Numbered from the stretch's first letter, positions 1 to 13,745 are shown. The stretch is DNA of 64,000 bases from Neodiprion pinetum (GCF_021155775.2 NC_060236.1:18216519-18280518), one strand, 5' to 3'. The notes: generated by a model not told the origin, from the letters alone. Program-made: numbers and translations.

Positions 1-314
1 AAATTTTCATGTCCAGTTTTCAATTTTCAAGATAAGGTATTTGAATTACATTTTGGGGGAAAAAAAAATTAAGAAAGAGTCTGTGTACAGCGAAATCTGA
101 TTCTGCAGCTAATTAGTAAGGCACATGATAAATGGAGACAGTATAAAAACCAGAAATCTGCGAGCGCTTGGTTTTCTACTAACAGCCGAGGACAGAAGTT
201 TTCCACCATAATTATGTTTTTTTTTAAATGTATTTATAAAAAAACAAAATATAAAAAAAAAAAAGAATAAACAGAATTTGAAAATTAACCTCGAATTGAG
301 ATCGACGATGATTG

Positions 315-3300
315 CTATTGGATTCTCTTCTTTCCCTTTAATTTCTCTGCAGCTCTCTTTCTATTTTAAAAATGTGAAAAACTCGCAGATCTCTGGGAAT
401 GACAAAAACTGTGTGATTAATCGATTAATCGTAACGTTCGCTTGATCATTTTTTCAATTATGCAGGTTTTTCAGTTAATCATTTTTTCGATTAGTCGATT
501 CCCCCTTTTAATTGATTTTCCAATGAATCGATTGAACCCACGATAAATCGATGAATCTTACAGCCCTGGTATATAATTACATAGGAATAATTGTAAGTAT
601 ATATTACAATGTATATAATGTATGCGCAATGGATTGAATATACACGGAAATGTATATAATAATACTATGTTTAGTATTAAATATGTTGTATTCATACAAA
701 AATCTCTCTTGTAATATATGTACATTTCAAGTACACATGCATCTTAATTAAAAATAACTCGTCAGCCGTTAAACTTACATGATTACGCAGCTTTTCCTTC
801 TGCTCGCGCTCTATTGTCTCACGCCGCTCGCGCGCTTGATCCAATTTGCCCTGAATCTGGGATTCGAGCTGCTGTACTCGCTCTGACATTCCTGTCCGTA
901 CGCGAACAACTTGGTCCTCCTATTATCATTATCATCAACAAAACAATCACCATTAGTTCCATGAAATGAGTTTTCTACAAGATAATGAATATTTTTATCT
1001 AGATCAAGATAAGATTATTCATATACAATTATTTATTTACTGTTATAAATTATTATTATTATTATGAGTTTACTGATACAGATTATTTGAAAATCCATCT
1101 ATTAGATGACGTATAAGATAACGATGATAACAATATTCTTAAATACACTGAGAATGAAAAAATATGAATTCGAAAAAAATATTCCTTTATATTTACTGTC
1201 AAAATAAGTTTTTTCTGACAGACATTCTTGTCGACGAATCATTCAACGTCGTAAAGTTATATCAGAGCCTTTATTCCGAATAAACTCGCCTGGATGGTTC
1301 AATATTATAAACAGTTTATCTAAGCTTTGTACTGCAGAAAGATGAATACATTATCTGTGAGATGAAAAAGAAACGAGATGGGATTTATCCAACGTGATTA
1401 CCGTTTTCTTTGACTCTTTTTAACGCCTTAGTTTCTATCGGTTGCGGCATGATGTGTATTGATACTCACATGTTCCTTCAGGCGATCAAGCATCTTCTTA
1501 ATATTTTCATCACGCTGAGCTGCGGCAGTCTTGAGCTTTTCTTCAACTGCGCATCGAACCTCCTCTGTCTGCTGCTCCAAACTGAGGCGAGTTTTTTCCA
1601 CACTCTCCAACTTGGATCAAAATATTTGTTAATTGCAAATCGAGGAATTATGCTTTACTTCTAAGAAAGTGGCGATAATAAAATGCATGCTAAGTATGAA
1701 ATTCCTCTCTGTATTCATATTCACAGTGTAAAAACGAAGAAAAGAAATGGCTGAAAATTTATTGAATTCATTTGTTCATGATTTGGTTATTACAATTCAC
1801 ATACGAATTTATGATGTTACGTAAGATTTTTTGATTCACATCGATTCACAAACGTTTGAATTTTGACAAATCGCAGGCCAACCATTGTAGTATTTCTGGA
1901 ATCTGTTAAAATCCAAGTGAGACGCGATAAAATCCATGGAAATATGAAGGCAAATCTTCATATTGTGTAAAATTTTGTATTAATCCAGTCAGAATCGGTT
2001 AAAGAATTGTGTACAATCTGATAAAGAGTAAAAAAAATGAGCATCAAATATTTTAAAATTTGATAAAACTGAAACAAACCTAATGTGACAATTATATACA
2101 AAACCAGACAATAAATAATGAAATTGTTTAAAATTGAATGACATCCATAATCACTGGAATTTTAAATCGCAGCAGGATGCCCAACACAAAGTCGATAGAG
2201 ATTTAAGATTCTCAATAATTTATTTTGGCAAGAATAATTGTGTAAATGATGAGCGATAGATTCACTAACATTTTAAGCACTTTTAAAAGTCTGCGAGAGG
2301 TCTACAACGCGAAAATAGAATATAAGAAGAATCAATGAATTCGGACTTGAACTCACATGTTCCTTGAGCTTGCTCTTAAGGTCCGCGATGTGAGCCTCTC
2401 GTTTTTCCTCAGTGTTTGTCATTTTAGCATCAAGAGCCTCGCGGGTCTGAGAAATAAAGGCAGCGCTTAGCTCATCCTTTTTGCGAGACGCCTCCTCAAT
2501 TTTTCCAAGCTTTGTTGCGAGAGCAGCCAATTTGTGAGCCTCCAGGGAGAGTCGCCTCTCTTCCGCTGCTCTCAGCTTGTCTTCTATCGCTATCTGCTGA
2601 GTCGGACTTGGCTGCGGCGGTGAGGAAGTCCGTTTTGGGACCGTCGGCTCGGCCAAAATCACTTCATAGCATAGGCCGCCCTTAGACTTCTCCTGGCATC
2701 GAATCTCAGTTGCTAAATTGAATTTGATTTTGGAGATGATTAGACAATTTACTCAGAGTACATTGCGCATTGTGTCGAAAAAGATAGGAATTTAAGGATG
2801 AAGGAGTCGGACCTTCTGAATTAAAAGTTGATCAGATTAAAATTAGCAACTTTAATATAACAAAACATTGAAGGAAGTATCGCTATTTAAAGTAGAGGTC
2901 TCAAGCAACACTACTGAAGATTTTTCGTACAGTGTTTCCTGTTTTCCCAACTTTGGATCAGACGATACGGCCGATTCATCCTCAAGAATGTACCGAATGT
3001 AGAGTCCAGTGAAATGAATGTCTAAAAGACAAATTCATAAAATAAGGTTTCAAAGCACTTTCATCAGCTTTCACACTCATTATACAGTTTGTTATAGAAC
3101 CAATTATTGAATAGTCAGAACAATTTTAATCGTATAATGTAAAACTGTAATACCAGTCTCAATTTGTATCGTTACATTACCGTATGAATCAAGTTTTGCC
3201 ACAAAATTTTTCCCAGCGTACGTCAAACGAACACAATATTTGATGCACGTTCATATAAGGAAGGAAAATGTCAACGAGCATTTGCTATTCCAAGCTCATA

Positions 3301-6300
3301 ACGAATTCCTGCTCAAACTGAACATCAACTTAGCCAATTCAAATTTCTGCGTGAGAAACAGTACAAATTATAACTTCGATCAGTAGTACATCAAGAGTTC
3401 AAAACTATTATTATCAAGTTTTTCGAGTGTTTGTGTCATGTGAACGACATTTTTGATCAATAATTCTACTTTTTTTTCGGAGCAAAACTGCGATACTTTT
3501 TCGTATTTGGTAAGTTTCTGTTACTACTAGTTGACAGTACTGTGTATGAATTTTTTTGGATCATTCAAGTCACAGTTTTTGAGCTGCAGTTTTTGTTTCA
3601 ATTCTTGTAAATGACAGATGTTGATACAAACTTCCGCGAACATGTCTGAACTACTCAACGCGAGTTGAATTCACTCCACAATCATCATTCATGTTCGAAA
3701 AATATACATTAGCGAGAATTTCGTAACTTTACGACGATGCAGTTTTATGCAGAAAGACTCGTAATTTCGCAAATTTAGGATTGTTCAATATTCAATAGAT
3801 AAATAGACTGTACCAAAACAATTGAGTGTGTCATATTTTACAAACAGCTTCTTCAAAATAGGGATTTCCAAAATAGTGAAATAGTAATTTTATATAACCC
3901 AAGCATGTTTTACGCGTTTTTTCATGCACGTTTTCCGTACGCAAAGTACCCGTTTTTATGATGGTAGAGTGAGCCTGCGAATGCGCAATCGCAAACAAAT
4001 CGCAAAAACGTCGATTTCGTGCTTCAAGAAAAAACGTAAAACGTAAAAACGCGTAACTTACTCCTGTTATATAAAGAATCGTGTGCAAAAAGGAGGCAAC
4101 GATCTTTTTGCCTCGTGTATTTGCATAATTCGTCTTCAGCTCGTATGCGCGCTCGCCTATACAATTCAAATTGCAGATTAACTTCGTCTCCTTGTTACAC
4201 AATATACTACTTCCTTCAACGTTTCTTTAACCTCAACTTTAACGAAAAATTGTGAAAATTCACGCTTCGGTGAAACGGGCAGGTTCGAATTTGCTGTAAA
4301 TTCACCAGAATCTTGAAAAAAGTGTGAGAAACGTACGCACGAAGTAATAACAACAGTGGTAAGGTTCCTGTTGTTTGGTGATAAAACAATTTCTGCGTGA
4401 AATACTATCAAATCGATTACATAGCTCGACAAAAAATTTATTTATTGTCACCCTGACTTTTTTCCGTAACTTACGGTATTTGAGAACGTAGAACTTAGGA
4501 ATAATGTAATAATTATATTAGATGGGCTCTAGTTTTTATGAAATTGTAGTATTTTTGGAAGGGGGGGGGGGTGTTTCTAATATAATCATGATTTAGTTAG
4601 TCAATTTTTGGTTCTCAAACACCAAAATTGACGGAAAAAATCGATTTTTTCAAGTAACATGTGAAAATGACGATAAAACAAATAACCGGAGTCAATTTCG
4701 AAAAACTACGCTTACTCCTAGGGTCGTTGACATCAAATCTTACTAAGACCACTCAAATATCAAGGGTAACAAAATCACTGTTGACCAGTGTCATCAAATT
4801 GTGTCTTTACAGGCTGTAATGTGGAGTGTCAGTTCGATAGACTTTACCAAAAATGTCAACCGAAGGTTTCGATCGGTTATATTCATAATCTCTGTGATAA
4901 AATACTACTCTCCAATGATGGTTGGCTAGCTTTCGTGACAAAAACGAATAAACATAAATAAATTGATAATTCCTACCGATAGCGCGCGACGTTTTGAAAA
5001 TGCTACAGTCAGTTCTTACCGACTGAGTAATATGTCACTCATTTTGACTACATGTTATCAAAGCGTACGCAGCACCTATGCGAAAATGCCGCAGTCAGCG
5101 CCATCCTACATATAATGCCGAACAAAACTGTCAAAAAAAACTTTTTGATTCCATCTGAAAATAACTCCAGGAAAAGTATTCCTGGAACAAGTGGTAATTG
5201 AATTCTAGGAATATATTTCTCGGCGTTATTCTTGCGTAAATCAAAACTTTTTTTTATAATTTTTTATATTTTTACATCAGTGATGCGTAAGCTTTGATTA
5301 TAGTCGAAATAAGTGACATTCAACTCGGTCGGTAACGACTGACTATACCATCCTCTTAAGGGGTGAAATTAATTAATAGAGCTCTTCGGAAAAACTCCAA
5401 CCGTTCGTATATACCGTTTTACGTGAATAAAATAAGGTATTTTGAGATATAGCCAGTCACACACACGGAAATTGCAGGTAGGAATGAGTCACGACACGAG
5501 ACCGACGACTGTGATCGATCTACAGTCTGATTAGCCTTTAGGCGCCGCGACGTCTAGCTTCGACAAGTTTTCCTGCCTCGTCGGCGCCGCTGATTCTGAC
5601 TCAGGGCGACTTTCCTCCATAGGGTTATAAATAAATTAAGGGTGCATTAGGCGCACGGTCTTAAAGTGGGAAAAATTGTACCGAACAAATAAGAAACGTT
5701 AGGATCAGGGTTCAAGACGTGAAACTGAAGTACGAAGCTGTTCGGCCTCACAGCCTGAATCATAAGATAGGAAAAGAGGCGTAAAAAATGTTTCGCAAAT
5801 TTTCAACTACGTTAAGGATGGTGGCCACGAATGAAAAAATACACCTACTGTTTAATAGAAATGAATCTGAAAAAATGCGAATAAAACTAGCCAATATATT
5901 AACTATTTGAGAAAAGGTTTTTCAAATTACAACCTTCAAAATGGATAAACTCTGCTGTTTTTTAAGCGATTTCAATGTTTTCGAACTCATTTTGTTCGGT
6001 AAAAAAGTCTCCGGAGGTTGTTTGAGAAAAATGTTACACGTATTTATTAATTATCTCCAAAGTTGATAAAAATCGATTTCTGTAAGTACGATATAAAAAA
6101 TTGTGTTCATTAACAAATACACTTACGTGATATAACTAGACTATAATCTAAAATTTGTTGAAAGTTTTTCAGAAAATTGTAGTGATCTGGTCAGCGAGCA
6201 AAACAATCCCAAAAATATTCGTATTGGATCAATAACACGAAAGTTTAATTATTTTGAATGTTCTAACGTAAAAAATTTTTTCAACTTGTTTATATATCTC

Positions 6301-9300
6301 AGCTTTTGTTGATAAAATCTGCTCAGATTTATTTTTATTACGTGATATAAGCGTTGTTTCATGTGATTTCATTGCTTGAGATTTTATAACCTTCTTTAAT
6401 CTTTTCCAAGCTTCTGATTCTCCCTCTATGGCCGATCCTTACTTAATTCAGTAGAATTTTATTTCAAGATTATTTGAAAATGAAAATCTAAGCATAGAAA
6501 TCCAAAACTTAATGAAAAAATGCAAATCCAAGCATGAAAAGTTGAGTCATAAATAATTTTGACGAGGTCACATTATTTTAACAATTCGAATCTTCGACGA
6601 TGATTCGTACATAGAAAGTTTATATCGTCGGCTGGGAGGCAAAAGGTGTATAATTTGTTTCGGTTTCACTGTGAAAAAAGTAGTAAGAATTATGAAAAAA
6701 AAACGCTCGTAAAACATAACCTTTTTTAAATTGAAACCGAAACAACACCTTTTTGAAGACCCGAATGAAGCCCTCTATTTTTTCATTGTCGCATTTGCGA
6801 GCTTAAAGTCAAGATCTTAAGAACTCCTTTTTCCTACAATAACGCAAAAACCTAATTGCGGACAGTAAGTTCAATCTAAAAACCCGTGATACTAGTTAGT
6901 ACAACGGTATGGAATGCTTTGTAAATAAAAATCTCACGTGGTGGAAAAATATGCGTTTCACAAATATAAGTTACTAATTTCGACATCGGGAGCTAAAAAT
7001 CGTGCAGGATGTTGAACAATTTATTAAAGATAATTTTTTTACAAGCTCGTCAAGATAGGTGTACGAGGGACCGAAAAAAATGAACCAACGTAGAAAACTG
7101 AAAAATCTTGGACCTGTAGGAAGTTGTAATTTTATTTCCAAATTTTTACCACTGATCTGACCGATCGGATAAATTTACTCACTGATAAATTTGACTTTTT
7201 TCGGCTGTTTCGTGCGTGGTTTCCCTTTGCCGGCAGGCTTCTTTGTGATTGGCGCACCACGCCGTTGTGTTGCAGCTTGAAAGAGGTTTTATCAAAAAGT
7301 GAGAATTAAATGTGATGGAAGGACTTCGTATTATAATGTTCACGAACATTATAATAATATTTTGATACAACTCTGTGAAATCAGTCGCTTTTTTTGTAGA
7401 CACTGAATTTTTTTACCTTCAAACTTTTTCAATTTGTACCACCAGTTGGAAATACTTTCAATCTGTGATTCATTTGAAATTTCTAAAACCGACCGTTTTA
7501 ACTATAATCTTAGTCTATCATTTTTTTCTCACCAGCGATAAACGAATACCTTGGAAAATATATAAGATTGCAGAAAAAAAATATTACGACGTTGTATGCA
7601 AATTTTCGAAGAAATTAGTCTACACGAATTATTCGTCAGATATTTTCATCGACCTTGTGAAATTCAAACTTTCTGTTTGAAAGAAATCGCAACAGAAAAA
7701 AAACTATCATGTGTAAATTGATAAAAATTTACAGAAATCTTATGAAAGCTCTTCGACTTTATGTATTTCTAATTTTCTTCTGCAACGTATATTTGTCAAG
7801 ATGAATAAAAATTGAATACGGGCATTTTCAAAATGATCGAATTTGAGACTTTACGATAATTATTCACCGTAAGTCTTTTCCGTAGGGTTCAACGAAAAAA
7901 GTGATTGTGATCACAGAGAATGTTTCGTTTCTACGTGAGCATTAAGGGTAATTATTGAGGGTAGAGGATGGATATCGGGGCTGAAGAGGATAAAAAGAAA
8001 AAAGTACGGGTAAACTCTTACGTTGCGATGATATTTCAGGAATGTAAAATCGATCTCATCGACACGAGGGTGCAGAACACCAAACACTAAGGGTGGGTGG
8101 CCATCTTGGGCCGCACCCTAATCACGGCGTGGTAACAAGACAGGTGAAAAAAAAAGCTGAGACGTCGTGGACGAAGAGAGAGAAAAAAGAGAATTGCGGG
8201 TTTCACTAAACCTGCGCAAATGTATACAGCACGTTTCGCGATTTGTTAATTTGCGTTTAAAATTAACGCAGGAATCGGCAATAAATAAAATGAAAACTTT
8301 CCCTGTGAAAAATCGATGACGAATTTTAACCTTCGGTTATTAAAAAAGGATCGGAAAAAAATCTGCAGGTTACAATTTAAAGTTTGACTTTTAAAGTTCA
8401 CTGGAGAGAGAGAAAAAAAAACCGTTGAAGAAACGAATTGAATAAAAGCAGAGATATCGTTCCCTGCAATGAATGTTGTTCAACGATTACTTTTCTCATG
8501 ATTCTCGAGGGTAAAAGTGTACGAATGAAAAAGATCATTTGCAAATCGAAGAACAAGAAAAGAATCCAACAAGCAGACGAGATCTTTTTTTTGAATATAG
8601 AATGGAAAAGCTTGAACAAGAAGATATTTGGAAAAAAATTTAAGCGAGGTTTTTTCATATAGATTTCTTTTAAGCATTTTTTTTTTTTATTATTGCAATC
8701 GAATTGTGTGGCGTTGAAATATACCGAGGCTCGTGAACTTTGTACAAAGAAAATCGTACAAGTTTTTCCATAATATTGGCAAGCAGAGTATTTTATGATT
8801 ATAGTGACTGACGGTTGCCGGCGCCGGGAAATCAGAAATTGATCGAACTGCAGAAGAATATGGAAACTGGAGACGCCGGCATTAAGAAACATGACAAGCT
8901 ATACGTGTACATAATAATACGTTAAGAGTAGCAATATCGACCGGTGAATTACGGTGAATTACAGTAAATATAGAAAATAAGAAGGTACAAAAAAAAAAGT
9001 AAAACAATTTTCAACCATTGAACTCCGACGCTTCTCAAATAATGTAATCTCGTCATTGCGTCACCGAATTGAAACACGCGTGGGGTTAAAAAATCCGGAG
9101 TCAAATTTTGACCGAGCGGCTCTTCTTGAACCCGGAAGGTCGCAGAAGGAAGGACTCCATCTTTCTCATCTTCTCCTTTTTTCCCGTCCGTTCTTACTAT
9201 CCGAAATATGAACGATTCTTACAGAAGTTTAATCGCACTTTTCGTGAAACAAGTATACAATAAGAACAAACTGAAGAAACAAAAACCGTAGAGAATAGAA

Positions 9301-9558
9301 TACAAAAAGGAAACGGGGAAGAAGGAGGGGGTAATTTTTTTTTTCCTACGGTGATAAGAAGAGGCAAGGAACAAACTGTTCGTTTTTTCTGGACGTGTGT
9401 AAGAGAATCAGAGGATAAGAAAATGACGAATAAGAAGGAAGAGGGGGGAAAAAAAAAAAACAAAAAAAAGTTAAAAACTCACCAACCAAGCCCAAAGGGG
9501 CTTTGCAGCTGTGGCAAAAGCATTGCAGCACAGAATCGCGAACCAGACCGATCAGCAT
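315..9558 (-). CDS. stai: Stathmin (SCG10-like, microtubule-destabilising phosphoprotein), six exons
   Basis: Stathmins bind tubulin dimers and promote microtubule disassembly, mainly in neurons. Coding exons on the minus strand are 9558-9483, 7275-7183, 2712-2357, 1610-1470, 919-779 and 356-315. All junctions are GT-AG and all phases agree, giving 282 residues. Exon 1 encodes a Cys-rich start (LQCFCHSCKA), like the palmitoylated Golgi/membrane-targeting end of SCG10. Exon 2 encodes a Lys/Arg-rich linker. Exon 3 holds the family signature (TEIRCQEKSKGGLCYEVILAEP, split by the 20-letter rule: TEIRCQEKSKGG then LCYEVILAEP), a Ser/Pro segment and a coiled coil. Exons 4 and 5 are both 47 codons, end in LKEH and LRNH, and continue the tubulin-binding helix. 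The last exon adds RAAEKLKG and a stop at 315-317. The ATG at 9558 is the first in frame after a GTG. The weakest part is the small last exon, which relies on an AAAG acceptor. Alternative first exons are likely. Confidence 0.9.
4994..5359. mobile_element. Decayed foldback MITE with a TTAA-type end
   Basis: Arms of about 70 bp pair across a 220-bp centre. The left arm runs from GCTACAGTCAGTTCTTACCG through the word ATCAAAGCGTACGCA. The right arm, read on the minus strand, runs from GGTATAGTCAGTCGTTACCG through ATCAAAGCTTACGCA. The right end closes on TTAA (5356-5359), as in the two other TTAA elements of this window. The left end carries TTGA, a possible decayed TTAA. No ORF is present. It is a non-autonomous element, probably old. 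Confidence 0.6.
5930..6260. repeat. Dispersed repeat, copy 1
   Basis: This stretch aligns by eye with 22490-22800. Shared words include a TTCAAAATG start, AAACTCTG-TGTTTTTT, an AATGTTTTCGAACTCATTTTG or GTGTTTTGAAGCTCATTTTG core, and a later CCCA-AAA-ATT block followed by CAATTATTTT. Divergence is roughly 20-30 percent. The family is unknown; it has no ORF and may be an old transposon remnant. Confidence 0.45.
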
Positions 9559-9739
9559 CGTCACGCCGCGTTGTTATATTTGTACAGATTTAGGTGTCGG
9601 ACAGTAGGATGAAAAAAAAAAAAAGAAACTATTTTCGCGATGTCGATCGAGAGTATAAAAATTCCAGGCACGAATCGAGAATTAATCCAACCCAATATAA
9701 GCTAATTCTTTCTTTTCCCCAACAATAATCGATCTTCTC

Positions 9740-9786
9740 TTCCGTATATATATGTGTATGTATGTATGTATGTATGTGTGTGTATT
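9740..9786. repeat. TA/TG/TATG microsatellite
   Basis: Short tandem run of TATA, then TGTA and TATG tetranucleotides, then TGTG. It lies upstream of stathmin exon 1 and is likely length-polymorphic. Confidence 0.8.
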
Positions 9787-9899
9787 TTTTAATTGTTTTT
9801 TGATTGTTTTTTGATATTTGACGATAAACGTTGTTGCGTATGTACATGCGCTTGTGCTATTCCCGTTATATACTATTGCGATGTGTATGTTTTTTCTCT

Positions 9900-10210
9900 T
9901 TTTCGTCTATCCTTCCGCTTCCCGGCTCTCAAGTCTTCGAACTCCGCTAACGTCAAGGAGGCGCGATCGAATTGCCAGTTTTGGCTCGGATCTGGCGGCC
10001 AGATGAAAGGCGCAGGGCGTAAGGGCGGTTTTCGGTATATCTGGGGCGGTGGCCGGAGGGCGACTGATCCGACGGGGCTGCGCCACCGACCCTCGGCGTC
10101 GTTCAATATCCACCCCCACACACCACCCGGCGAGGAGGGTGCGTATGTCGTGTGCCCAAGTACGTGCGTGGTGTAAGCCAGCCACCATCTTCTCCTCGAT
10201 CCGCGCTGAT
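9900..10210 (-). promoter_or_regulatory. GC/CpG-rich block upstream of stathmin exon 1; possible promoter and 5' UTR
   Basis: About 300 bp stand out from AT-rich surroundings by high G+C and many CpGs. They lie 350-650 bp upstream of the stathmin start codon on the same strand. Both strands carry open frames here, as GC-rich DNA often does, but none has a recognisable product. The best reading is a promoter or 5' UTR for the SCG10-like stathmin isoform. This is inferred from position and composition only; no TATA box is evident. Confidence 0.35.
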
Positions 10211-13200
10211 ACGGAACAAACCATGTTCCGCATTTCCGGATTTTACAGGATCCAAAACGCCGTTTTTCAGTCAAACTTTTCTCCTCTTAATTCTTCAATG
10301 TCCTGATTCATTTGGATACTTAAGGGGGTGCCCCTGGTCGATTTCGACGTTGTCGTATATTGGCCATTCCGGCAAATCCTTTACGCGAATACGGCATCCG
10401 GATTTGTGATTTTTATTTGTTTTTTTTTTTTATGATTTCCTCACATTTATTTAGGTGTCAACAAAGAAATTTCTCGAGTATGAAAGATCTCTGACATATG
10501 CTAATACACTGAGAGCAATTTTTAGTTCCGGTTACCGCTCAGTCCTCGACTATTTTCTTTTTCTTTTTTTTTTTTTACCACAATCGAAAAATATAGTTCT
10601 GAAACTTTTCTCAGTGTCGGGGTTTTCGTTATTACTATTTACTTAGAAATTTGTAGAATCCACTCGATTTCTTTATTTCTGCGTCCAAGGAAACCGTATT
10701 AGAGTGTTTTGGTTCAGAATTACGTACAGAATGGGGCTGTTGAACTTATTTTCACGTTTGAAATACTTGAACTTCGATATTTGGAGATGCATACGTCAAC
10801 GTCAAAATACACCAAGGCACTCCCTTAATTACCCCTACATGCCATCAAAATTGTCATATTCAGGCATCATGTTTTTCTCTTCGTCTCTTTGAAAAGAAAT
10901 CAATTTTTCATATCATTTTCCGGTGTTTTACCTCTTTTCATCGAATGAGGTAATTGCGAACGTTACAAGCAATTGAATTTCCACTGTGTGTCGTGTACCG
11001 CAAATATTTTTTTTTGATAGAAAAACCTGGTTAAATAACTCGGGGACAAGAGGAAACTTTTCAATTAATTTTTGCGTAGCTTCGTTTATTTTTTCAGCTC
11101 ATTGTTATTTCTACATTTATTAATCGGTAGTCGCTGTCTTATTCAATACTTCAGGGATCTGTGAATTTTCATACCTACCATATATTTTCACGTACAACTG
11201 TGAAATGAATAATTACCTACTGCTATTTATAACCAGTAAAGTGCGTTTTGAAGATGGAATATTTTTCGTCGAGGTGTTGACCGCAATCGAAGTCGGATGT
11301 AAACATTGGAGAGAAAGTATTTTGTGTTTATTCGAAGTCAGATGAACTCCTCGTCATTTGTAGTCACTTCAAGTTATTTGAATTCGTTTGGAGTATTTTT
11401 GCCTTAGCGAAGTTACGTGAAGTCACTTAAAGTCACTTGAAGTTTTTTCGACGTAACTAAGCTACCTATACTCACGTGTAGTTACTTGAAGTAATTTGAA
11501 TTCAATTGTATTCTCTTCGACTTGATGAAGTCTCATAAACATACTTGAAGTCTGATGAATTCACAAGTAGTTTGAAATCTGCACTTGAAGACACTTGAAG
11601 TTAGGTAAATTTCCGTGAAGTTACTTGAAGTTATTTGTATCAAGACGCTCTTGAACATCAGGCCTGACTATAATTACCGCCCATCACTTTGTGTAACACG
11701 AATTTATATTTACTACACATGCACTTCATTTTAAGGCAGCCAAGGTAATACTAATATTGCGCACGCAATAATCAGACGCGGTAAGAAGAGATATTGCGAT
11801 GATATTTTCTTCAAGAATCAATCGACAATAAACGATTGAAGCTAAAGTTGTGCAACCAATTGCATCGTGAAACCTGAAATGGACAGTCATTTTTTTTTTT
11901 CAGAACAGTAATCGGCACTTCAAACCTAGTTTCAATCATTGGTAACTGCTTTCATTGATAATCAACCAAAAAAAAAAAAAAATAATAAAATACTGCACGG
12001 ATTTAAATGATACCTGGATATAAAAAAAAAAAAAAATAGATAAAAAGTTGACGAAAAGACATATTATTATGCTTGGCATAATGTGTTGTATAAGTAATTC
12101 AGTTATAGCTAAAAATCGACTAATTTAATCGAAAATTCGAGAAACACAATGACGAATAGGGAATTTTGCGTTACATGTTGCGAAGATAATGTTAACTGTG
12201 GAGAATAAATTTAACCGATAAAAGATGTTTGATTATATAAAGCTCGCCTTTCTCCAGAAACTTTTTCGGAAAATTCCAACAACAACATATCTGGCATCAG
12301 ATTAAAAGATAGGAACAATCGGGTTGAGAGTCACTATACTTCATTGAAGCAGTCACCGACTGCCTTTGCAGTTCCAGACTGCGCGCATCCCTGACAAGGA
12401 GCGTTATATGGAAAAATCGAGAGGGACAAAGACGAGGCGAGAGAGAAAGAGAGGGAAGGACTCTGACCTCTCATTGCCAGTGAGCGAATGCACTCCTTCC
12501 TCACATTTTCAACTTTTTTTTTCGCTGTACATCATAGATTGGTTTGCTGATTTCATCCGCAGTTATTCAAAAAAAAAAAAGAAAAGAAACGCACACAATT
12601 TGTTCAACAGTAAACCGAAGCTTCAAAATATTTTATTCCAAATTCATTTCAGACAATATGGCGAAAATCCACTCGCAAAAAGAATGACACAGCGATCTTG
12701 GAATAAAAATAAAAAATAAAAAAGAAACCCGGAAAATTAATATAGTCTCTTCGAAGTTATTAATAAATAAACTTTCTTAATTGAAATTTGCCTTCGTAGA
12801 TTTTGTTTTACGTGTTGAGAAAAATTTCCTTGCAATAAAGTTCGACTCAATCAACTAATTGTGTTTCGCTTTTTTAACCCAGACATTTTTTTTTTTGTTT
12901 AACCGGACTGTACATCCGATGCATCCCTGTATTAATATTTTGTTTCGGTAAAATTTCTTGCAAGAAAACATCTCTGACTGTTTCATTTCGTAATATGCGG
13001 ATATGCATGTAACATACTTGTGTTATTAATTACTCACTCTCACTGTTGCTCACTGGAACGTTGCTTTCAGTAGCGGTTGCCATATTTATTGCACTATTTC
13101 TCTTGTTATTATTCGTCACCTTGTAGGAGGAAAAAAAATGAAACAACAATAAATATTAATGAATTCTCTTCATTGTGATATTATTACGCTATAATCTGTT

Positions 13201-13457
13201 TGACAAATAGCGGATTACAGGTCGACGGTACCTGCGCATTGTTCACAATGTAATCACGTATGTATACATTCAACGTATCGTTCCCGACAATGAGATTGAT
13301 AAAGTCACGAAAACATTACAATTGAATGCGACTATTGGTGAGTACTTATTTTTTCAACACTATTCATTCGTTCCGCACAATATGACGAACGTAATCGTAT
13401 AGAAAACATTTAAAAAATTGAGTGGATATTAGTACTTTGATGAGTGTTGGGTAAAAG
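10210..13457. other. Intergenic or far-5' intronic DNA, no gene seen
   Basis: AT-rich sequence with several A and T homopolymers. The only organised feature is a degenerate short-word repeat at about 11330-11645, listed separately. Frames at 10455-10892 and 12366-12719 have no domain, splice context or codon signal that would support a gene. Confidence 0.6.
11330..11645. repeat. Degenerate about 11-bp tandem repeat (CTTGAAGT words)
   Basis: Variants of ACTTGAAGTTA and AGTCACTTGAAGT recur about 15-20 times in 315 bp, with spacing often near 10-11 bp. No ORF persists. It looks like an old minisatellite. The reverse-complement style word ACTTCAAG recurs at about 24470. Confidence 0.6.
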
Positions 13458-13745
13458 TTAAGGGGGCTTTCCAGTGTGACAGCCCGAAAAATCGCTGTTT
13501 TTCGCGATTTTTTTTTTTAAAGAAAAAATAATCTAATCGGTCTGGTTTTTTTTTTGTATATTAATTGGGTATTGAAGAATACAAAACAATTTTTTAAAGA
13601 TCGATTTATTTATTAATTAGTATCTATAAAAATGATGAAACAATTGTTGCAGAAAATGCACTTGGATGTGGTGGCCACATTGGGGGTCACAATTTTGATC
13701 TGAGACAAAAAACACAAAAAGATTATTGATCGGTATATAATTGGC

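Larger units (their letters stand above)
2713..7182. other. Stathmin intron 2, no further gene seen
   Basis: Spacer between stathmin exons 2 and 3. It is AT-rich, with a G run at 4561-4570, a decayed TTAA-type foldback element (4994-5359), a short GC-rich patch at about 5500-5620 and a copy of a dispersed repeat (about 5930-6260). Open frames at 3831-4432 lack coding character, splice signals and recognisable domains. Confidence 0.6.

Noticed and set aside
3831..4432. Two overlapping minus-strand ORFs
   Set aside because: Composition is that of random AT-rich sequence; no acceptor/donor fits with stathmin phases.
8398..8892. 164-codon minus-strand ORF
   Set aside because: Low-complexity Phe/Leu/Lys translation, no homology or exon signals; stathmin intron.
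9793..10306. Several ORFs on both strands in the GC-rich block
   Set aside because: GC-rich DNA is open in many frames; translations are Arg/Pro/Gly-rich without domain; better read as promoter/UTR.
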